Positions 63,179 to 64,000 of a stretch of 64,000 nucleotides of DNA are shown here, piece by piece. Both the position numbers and the translations under genes were made by a program. Each line of letters begins with the position of its first letter. The first letter of the stretch is position 1. This DNA is from a bacterium (lineage in GTDB: Bacteria > Zixibacteria > MSB-5A5 > GN15 > FEB-12): NCBI GenBank assembly GCA_020444475.1, contig JAHLKV010000003.1:372001-436000 (forward strand). The letters run 5' to 3'. The notes beneath the pieces were generated by a model that saw only the letters and a program-made list of their open reading frames with translations, did not search any database and was not told the DNA's origin.

Positions 63179-63263
63179 CGGAGGAGGTAGGATTCGAACC
63201 CACGGTACCTTGCGGTACAACGGTTTTCAAGACCGCCGCTTTCGACCACTCAGCCACTCCTCC
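63179..63263 (-). tRNA. tRNA-Ser (anticodon TGA)
   Basis: The minus strand folds as a class II tRNA. It has acceptor GGAGGAG/CTCCTCC with discriminator G, a D-arm (GGCTGAGTGGTCGAAAGC), an anticodon arm GCGGT-CTTGAAA-ACCGT giving TGA, a long variable arm, and the T-arm GGGTTCGAATCC. No CCA is encoded. Confidence 0.95.
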
Positions 63264-63292
63264 GATGTCGAAGCTCTCTGCAGTGCGCCCCT

Positions 63293-63320
63293 AAATTACG
63301 CCCCCCGTCGGCCCCGTCAA
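63293..63320 (-). promoter_or_regulatory. promoter of tRNA-Ser
   Basis: On the minus strand there is TTGACG (63315-63320), a 16-base spacer and TAATTT (63293-63298). The predicted start is about 24 bases before the tRNA. Confidence 0.55.
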
Positions 63321-63368
63321 GTCTTTTGCCGCATTGACGGTGACTTCAGACAACCGCAAGGTCCGCTG

Positions 63369-64000
63369 TCAGGTTACCGTCAGTATCGTGAGATCATCCT
63401 CGGAAGGCCGCTCGCTAATATGACGACCGACATCGGCTATCACTGATTCGATGAGATCCTGACCGGTTACTTTCCCTGTTGCCACGATGGTGCGCAGGCG
63501 ATCGAATCCATACTCCTCATCCCGATCGTTTCGGGCCTCGATTACTCCGTCACTATAAAGGAAAAGCGTCGCTCCCGGTTGGCACGTGACTCGCTCGACC
63601 GGTCGCGCCTCACCCGACAGACACGGAGATACCACCGGGCCGCCGGAGGTCAGTTCTCTGATCTCTCCGGACGGCTCTCGAAGCAATCCGTATACGTGCC
63701 CGGCGTTGATGAACTCGACGGTGTTCGAGGCACGGTCCATTCGCACGCATATCATGGTCAGAAACTGATCGGCTCCAAAGGCGGACATATCCTGGCAGAC
63801 GTGACACGCCACCGATTGGGGAGCATACTCCTCAGAACGGGCTTTGTGGAAAGCTGACTTGACTACGGCCGTGAGCATGGCAGCCGAGGCACCGTGACCA
63901 ACCACGTCTGCCACCAGTACGGTGAGTCCATGTTGCCCCGACGACGCGTATTCAAAAAAATCTCCCGCCACTTGCTCACACGGACGATAGTAGGCTGCGA
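63369..64000 (-). CDS. SpoIIE/PP2C-type serine phosphatase, 5' end cut by window edge
   Basis: The frame is open to the right edge; 210 residues of the C-terminal phosphatase domain are seen. Motifs are YYRPCEQVAGDFFEY, VLVADVVGHGASAAML (metal Asp), FINAGHVYGLL, LFLYSDGVIEARN (Asp-Gly), and EDDLTILTV at the end. This fits RsbU/SpoIIE-like PP2C phosphatases, which reverse phosphorylation of anti-anti-sigma factors. The sensor domain lies outside the window. The first Met codon in the frame (GTG at 63971) is internal to the domain. Confidence 0.9.
   Translation of the reverse strand, partial: AAYYRPCEQVAGDFFEYASSGQHGLTVLVADVVGHGASAAMLTAVVKSAFHKARSEEYAPQSVACHVCQDMSAFGADQFLTMICVRMDRASNTVEFINAGHVYGLLREPSGEIRELTSGGPVVSPCLSGEARPVERVTCQPGATLFLYSDGVIEARNDRDEEYGFDRLRTIVATGKVTGQDLIESVIADVGRHISERPSEDDLTILTVT

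Overview
The window looks like chromosome of a Gram-negative bacterium of the FCB group, most likely candidate phylum Zixibacteria or a close relative. This is inferred from several features. Three secreted proteins end in dockerin-type doublets built on DLSDLIYLVNYLFLGGPAP. Four secreted proteins end in a NYPNPFNP-type sorting/FlgD-like C-terminal domain of the type IX secretion kind. The sigma factor is a short, Bacteroidetes-like primary sigma-70. GC content is fairly high and GTG/TTG starts are frequent. No phage, IS element, CRISPR array or rRNA operon is visible.

Layout, left to right. 1-0.9 kb: a lipoprotein cut by the window edge, and tRNA-Leu. 1-8 kb: two secreted dockerin-bearing peptidases (an S1 trypsin-like protease and an M14 zinc carboxypeptidase). 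8-9.4 kb: a sodium:solute symporter. 9.5-13.8 kb: a trehalose operon with a DUF5752-like protein, a TreT-like trehalose synthase, OtsB and OtsA. 13.8-19.9 kb (minus strand): an SGNH hydrolase, a lipoprotein, a methyltransferase, the sigma-A-like factor and a membrane-anchored HtrA. 20.1-24.4 kb: a tight metabolic operon with a class II aldolase, an aminotransferase-like protein lacking its catalytic lysine, FolB, FolK, a deoxynucleoside kinase and PanB. 24.6-27.1 kb: MscS, MscL with a zinc ribbon, and a DUF3078 outer-membrane protein. 27.2-28.9 kb: a kinase/pseudokinase membrane protein. 29-34.4 kb: a cohesin-like secreted protein and two large tandem paralogous secreted proteins.

34.4-41.3 kb (minus strand): an envelope-stress-like block. 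An ECF sigma factor is followed by a DUF4097-type protein, a polymer-forming membrane protein and a toast-rack-like protein. Beyond a terminator come an active HtrA and an overlapping protease-dead HtrA homologue. 41.4-46 kb: an SRPBCC protein, a methyltransferase, an EamA transporter, a lipoprotein and a beta-hydroxyacid dehydrogenase. 46-48.8 kb: a sortilin-like beta-propeller with a dockerin. 49-52 kb: a CDP-alcohol phosphatidyltransferase with a HAD-IB phosphatase, a TPR/propeller protein and a DUF2007-like protein. 52.5-56 kb: a solute-binding protein without its ABC permease, a possible 27-residue leader peptide and a chemoreceptor. 56.1-62.2 kb: an HI0933-type flavoprotein and a gingipain-like C25 peptidase. 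62.3-64 kb: a tRNA-Ser fragment, an alpha/beta hydrolase, an intact tRNA-Ser, and a SpoIIE-type phosphatase cut by the right edge.

Themes. Osmotic and envelope homeostasis recurs: trehalose by two routes, MscS and MscL, three HtrA proteins and the ECF block. Extracellular proteolysis is the other theme: S1, M14 and C25 peptidases carrying dockerin or type IX sorting domains. Promoters resemble TTGACA-N16/18-TAnnnT, and several genes have this element so close to the ATG that their mRNAs should be leaderless or nearly so. The most unusual items are the lysine-less aminotransferase in the folate operon, the kinase/pseudokinase fusion, the ECF block with its active/inactive HtrA pair, and the duplicated tRNA-Ser 3' part.
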